Notes under the pieces: model-generated
What the model saw: only the letters and a program-made list of their open reading frames with translations
What the model was told of the DNA's origin: nothing
Database searches by the model: none
In this document: positions 62,852 to 64,000 of the stretch, piece by piece
Numbering within the stretch: position 1 is the first letter of the stretch
How the letters are laid out: each line of letters starts with the position of its first letter
Assembly (NCBI RefSeq): GCF_001598215.1
Contig: NZ_BCXJ01000004.1
Location: forward strand, 186,001 to 250,000
Origin: Shouchella clausii
GTDB taxonomy: Bacteria > Bacillota > Bacilli > Bacillales > Bacillaceae_D
Reading direction: 5' to 3'
DNA length: 64,000 nt
Made by a program: the position numbers and the translations under genes

Positions 62852-63376
62852 TTAGCGCTGGCGAATGCGCGCTTGCTCTAAGACATGGGCAGCGAGTTTA
62901 CGCACAGGGAGAACAATGAGGATCGCAAAAGCGCTGTTTAACACAAGTGTTGGCAAAAGCCGGTCCATAAAAAAGGTGCTCCCTTGCATTTCTGTTACGC
63001 CCAAAACATAAAATAGACCGTATTGGTAGTATTCAAATGCAAAAACAGCAACGATAGCGAGCACGACAGCCCAAAGCGCCGATTCCTTTACAGCTTTTAA
63101 AGGAATCGCAAGCGCATAGCCGAGGCAAGCAAAGCCAAACGTATAGATGCCAAGATAGTTTGTATAGACGACATCAAAGATTAGCCCGAATGCAAGCCCG
63201 TACAACAGCCCTACCTGCTTGCCAGAATAAAGGCCAATCAGCACAATAACGATAAGCGCGAAGCGAGAGACGACGATTTGGTCAGAGCCTGTGTAATTAA
63301 GAAGCAAATTAGGCAACAAGGAGCCTTCTACAACGAGTAAAAAGAGGAGAACGAGCGAAAAGTACGTTCTACTCAT
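62852..63376 (-). CDS. mreD: rod-shape determining membrane protein MreD
   Basis: 174 residues with five or six membrane segments (SLVLLFLLVVEGSLLPNLLL, FGLIFDVVYTNYLGIYTFGFACLGYALAIP, and others). It supports lateral wall synthesis with MreB/MreC. It overlaps the mreC stop codon by four bases and lies 80 bases before minC. Confidence 0.93.
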   Translation of the reverse strand: MSRTYFSLVLLFLLVVEGSLLPNLLLNYTGSDQIVVSRFALIVIVLIGLYSGKQVGLLYGLAFGLIFDVVYTNYLGIYTFGFACLGYALAIPLKAVKESALWAVVLAIVAVFAFEYYQYGLFYVLGVTEMQGSTFFMDRLLPTLVLNSAFAILIVLPVRKLAAHVLEQARIRQR

Positions 63377-64000
63377 TCCGACCCACCTTCTTCAAGCAGC
63401 TCCTCATCCATAGACGGTAGATGACGCTGAACGATGAACACATAATCGAGTGCCGAAAAATCTGCTGTTGGGCGAATGTATACATTTTGAGAAAGACCAT
63501 ATTCGTCTGCTTCCGTATGGTCCACTTCTCCTATCAACAGACCAGCCGGATAGACATCGCCAAGGCCTGAAGTCGTTACCGTTTGTCCTTCTTCAATTTC
63601 ACTTTCCACGTCAACTTTGCGCATGATCAATAAATCATTTTCTTCATCATAACCTTCGATGAAACCGACAGCCGTGTCCTCCTCGAGCACCACTTGTGCA
63701 GACACCCGATTTGTCGGATCATTGTCGCTAAGCAGCTGTACGTAGGATGTAAACTTGCTAGTCCGGCTCACTTTGCCGATTAATCCACCTTGCGAATCAA
63801 CAACGGCCATGTCGGCAGTGACTTCGTCTGTTTGTCCGCGGTTTAAGCCAACGTATTGCTCCCAAGCATCTGGAGAACGGTTAATGACAACAGCAGGGAT
63901 TTGATCATAATCGTTTAGCGTTTCGTCAATCCCAAGCATATCGACTAAACGGGCATTTTCTTCTTTTAGGAGGTCCCGTTCCACCGAGATTTGCGTATAC
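63373..64000 (-). CDS. mreC: rod-shape determining protein MreC (5' end outside window)
   Basis: Frame is open at the window edge; only the C-terminal ~209 residues are seen. They begin YTQISVERDLLKEENARLVD, the end of the coiled coil, followed by two beta-barrels (VINRSPDAWEQYVGLNRGQ, GLIGKVSRTSKFTSYVQLLSD). MreC is anchored to the membrane and scaffolds the elongation machinery from outside. A GTG inside the visible part is not the real start. mreB would lie just beyond. Confidence 0.95.
   Translation of the reverse strand, partial: YTQISVERDLLKEENARLVDMLGIDETLNDYDQIPAVVINRSPDAWEQYVGLNRGQTDEVTADMAVVDSQGGLIGKVSRTSKFTSYVQLLSDNDPTNRVSAQVVLEEDTAVGFIEGYDEENDLLIMRKVDVESEIEEGQTVTTSGLGDVYPAGLLIGEVDHTEADEYGLSQNVYIRPTADFSALDYVFIVQRHLPSMDEELLEEGGSE

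Overview
The window reads as one stretch of chromosome from a spore-forming Bacillaceae bacterium. It carries spoIVFA/spoIVFB, an AbrB-type transition-state regulator, comZ, asnO, and FapR, AhrC and BirA operators of the Bacillus type. Base composition is moderate for a Bacillus. Gene order partly matches the B. subtilis region that holds addAB, yisL, asnO, the arg operon, yjaUV, comZ and fabHA-fabF. It also has genes B. subtilis lacks: prfC, rng, phoU at the end of the pst operon, and a MoaC-like gene. Together these fit an alkaliphile close to Shouchella (Bacillus) clausii; that name is inferred, not proven. I see no rRNA, tRNA, CRISPR array, prophage or insertion sequence.

Layout. Bases 1-3750: 3' end of a tRNA nucleotidyltransferase-type gene, then fabF and fabH (fatty-acid synthesis, FapR operator), a small hypothetical gene and comZ. 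3.9-7.1 kb: prfC, then yjaV and yjaU. 7.2-16.8 kb: the complete arginine operon argCJBD-carAB-argF on the minus strand, with an AhrC operator on its promoter and a second ARG-box cluster before carA; argB carries a one-base frameshift. 16.9-19.2 kb: ctaG, a Cof-type HAD phosphatase and a GNAT acetyltransferase. 19.3-24.4 kb: an unknown gene and a translationally coupled three-gene SNF2-helicase operon. 24.5-31.3 kb: BsuPI-domain lipoprotein, YitT, YitV, small membrane protein, rhodanese, membrane protein, acyl-CoA carboxyltransferase, DDAH-like enzyme and IDEAL-domain protein.

31.5-41.6 kb: asnO (plus strand), then on the minus strand a yisL-like gene, a compact AddB-like/AddA-like helicase-nuclease pair, and a cheA-cheW pair. 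41.7-47 kb: pstS-pstC-pstA-pstB-pstB-phoU phosphate uptake operon with a PHO box. 47.1-53.4 kb: metabolic and repair genes (DinB-like, amidase, glutamine amidotransferase, FAD oxidoreductase, UDG with a coupled small gene, amidohydrolase). 53.5-58.2 kb: abrB-type gene, then rplU-prp-rpmA behind an L21 leader, rng, and spoIVFA-spoIVFB. 58.3-64 kb: aldo/keto reductase, bioY under BirA, a degenerate MoaC-like gene, a PfpI/DJ-1 protein, then minD, minC, mreD and the 3' part of mreC.

The least explained signal is a small dispersed repeat of about 65-120 bp. It occurs five times, always between the stop codon of a minus-strand gene and that gene's intrinsic terminator hairpin. It has imperfect ~20-bp inverted ends, and its inner end abuts hairpins that are otherwise unrelated in sequence. 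Other points of interest are the argB frameshift, the one-motor/one-nuclease AddAB-like pair, the SNF2 operon with an unannotated 50-residue product, the MoaC homologue lacking a key lysine, and the break in the usual rpmA-spo0B-obg order.
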